DNA of 6,313 nt from an uncultured Desulfohalobiaceae bacterium (lineage in GTDB: Bacteria; Desulfobacterota; Desulfovibrionia; Desulfovibrionales; Desulfonatronovibrionaceae): the NCBI GenBank assembly GCA_913055195.1, contig CAJXJU010000076.1:1-6313 (forward strand). Reading direction: 5' to 3'. The position numbers and the translations under genes are program-made. Below the pieces are notes generated by a model. That model did not search any database. It had not been told where the DNA came from and saw only the letters and a program-made list of their open reading frames with translations. Below, in pieces: positions 6,009 through 6,313 of this stretch. How positions within the stretch are numbered: position 1 is the stretch's first letter; each line of letters begins with the position of its first letter.

Positions 6009-6038
6009 GGGGGCAAATCGTTGCCCCCTGTCATTTTT
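6009..6038 (+). terminator. intrinsic terminator of the ferredoxin gene
   Basis: GGGGGCAA (6009-6016) and TTGCCCCC (6021-6028) form a perfect 8-bp stem with loop ATCG. TGTCATTTTT (6029-6038) follows and supplies the U-rich tail. The hairpin begins six bases after the ferredoxin stop. An A run before the stem can pair with the T run, so the element may also work in the reverse direction. Confidence 0.88.
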
Positions 6039-6062
6039 GTACCCCCGTCTAATTGTCCTCTC

Positions 6063-6119
6063 TTTTTAAGTTCGAGGTTCGACTTTTTTAAGTTCGAGAT
6101 TCGACGTTCGAAGTTCGAC
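6063..6119. repeat. GTTCGAN heptad repeat cluster
   Basis: Seven-base units are visible: GTTCGAG (6070), GTTCGAC (6077), GTTCGAG (6092), ATTCGAC (6099), GTTCGAA (6106) and GTTCGAC (6113). At a larger scale, a 21-base block (TTTTTAAGTTCGAG plus seven bases) at 6063-6083 recurs at 6085-6105 with one mismatch (G to A), a period of 22. The cluster has no reading frame and no spacers, so it is not CRISPR. From memory, TTCGA-rich low-complexity blocks of this kind occur between genes in several deltaproteobacterial genomes; their function is unclear. Confidence 0.7.
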
Positions 6120-6120
6120 G

Positions 6121-6313
6121 TTTTTTGACTTGATTTTAATTACGTTACGTAGAGTGACCAGCCTGATTCTTTAAGTTTTCCTGGAAGAAGCTTTAACAAT
6201 TAAATATTGATCTGTGAATTCTGTGAATAATGAGTCGTCTGCAAAAAGTAAATTTTTTCGTGCGGGGACAGGCGAACGTGCATTGTGATGGTTGTAACTA
6301 TTTGAAATCATTA
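6121..6313. other. non-coding tail with no recognised gene
   Basis: From the end of the ferredoxin gene to the window edge (6004-6313) there is no credible gene on either strand. After the terminator and the heptad repeats, the rest is AT-rich with stop codons in all frames. It contains a tandem 9-base repeat and a GGGGACAGGC motif (6264-6273). It may be the upstream region of a gene beyond the window; no convincing promoter was found. Confidence 0.6.
6211..6228. repeat. tandem 9-base repeat TCTGTGAAT
   Basis: TCTGTGAAT is repeated twice with no gap (6211-6219 and 6220-6228). It may be a slippage product or a pair of binding half-sites. Nothing nearby shows a function. Confidence 0.5.

Noticed and set aside
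6063..6119. CRISPR array
   Set aside because: The units are 7 bases long and directly adjacent or separated by T runs, with no unique spacers of about 30 bases and no cas genes.
6125..6153. Promoter in the tail starting at TTGACT
   Set aside because: No acceptable -10 element occurs at the right distance, and no gene follows within the window.
6165..6313. Short minus-strand frame in the tail
   Set aside because: It is short, runs off the window edge, overlaps the tandem repeat and the GGGGACAGGC motif, and resembles no protein I know.

Overview
The window carries a complete dsrM-dsrK-dsrJ-dsrO-dsrP operon (641-5649, + strand). These genes encode the transmembrane redox complex that links the membrane quinone pool and the periplasm to cytoplasmic DsrC and dissimilatory sulfite reductase. 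All five genes look intact and lie within 0-10 bases of one another or overlap by one base. The lengths (339, 543, 127, 266 and 385 residues) and the family motifs all fit: haem b histidines in DsrM, two 4Fe-4S motifs and a CCG domain in DsrK, three CXXCH in DsrJ, a Tat signal and Fe-S cysteines in DsrO, and an NrfD-like fold in DsrP. The source is therefore very probably a sulfate- or sulfite-reducing bacterium of the Desulfobacterota. The resemblance of the proteins and ferredoxin to Desulfovibrionales-type sequences is an impression from memory, not a search result. A sulfur oxidiser using reverse Dsr is less likely. dsrAB and dsrC are not in the window.

Layout. Positions 1-91 are a leader with a 9-bp direct repeat (GAACCAATT, period 14). 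A stand-alone RsbRD N-terminal-type protein follows (92-603). Its natural ATG and ribosome binding site are in a different frame from the rest of the gene, because one base is missing at an A5 run near position 119. The dsrMKJOP block starts 37 bases later. A G/C-rich hairpin without a U tract follows dsrP (5654-5678). A 165-base intergenic region then holds a plausible promoter, a pair of TAGGCAG repeats and a 10-bp stem-loop. It precedes a 62-residue 2x[4Fe-4S] ferredoxin (5815-6003) that ends in a strong intrinsic terminator (6009-6038). The last 275 bases have no gene but contain a GTTCGAN heptad repeat cluster and smaller repeats.

How the genes work together. From family knowledge, DsrM and DsrP are quinone-interacting membrane subunits. 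DsrJ and DsrO are periplasmic electron carriers. DsrK is the cytoplasmic Fe-S subunit thought to reduce the DsrC trisulfide or disulfide. The ferredoxin is a soluble low-potential carrier with its own apparent transcription unit. The RsbRD-like protein has no output domain, and its role here is unknown.

The dsrMKJOP system itself is well described. The less ordinary items are the frameshift in the RsbRD-like gene, the signals between dsrP and the ferredoxin, the His-rich start of mature DsrO, and the heptad repeats at the end.
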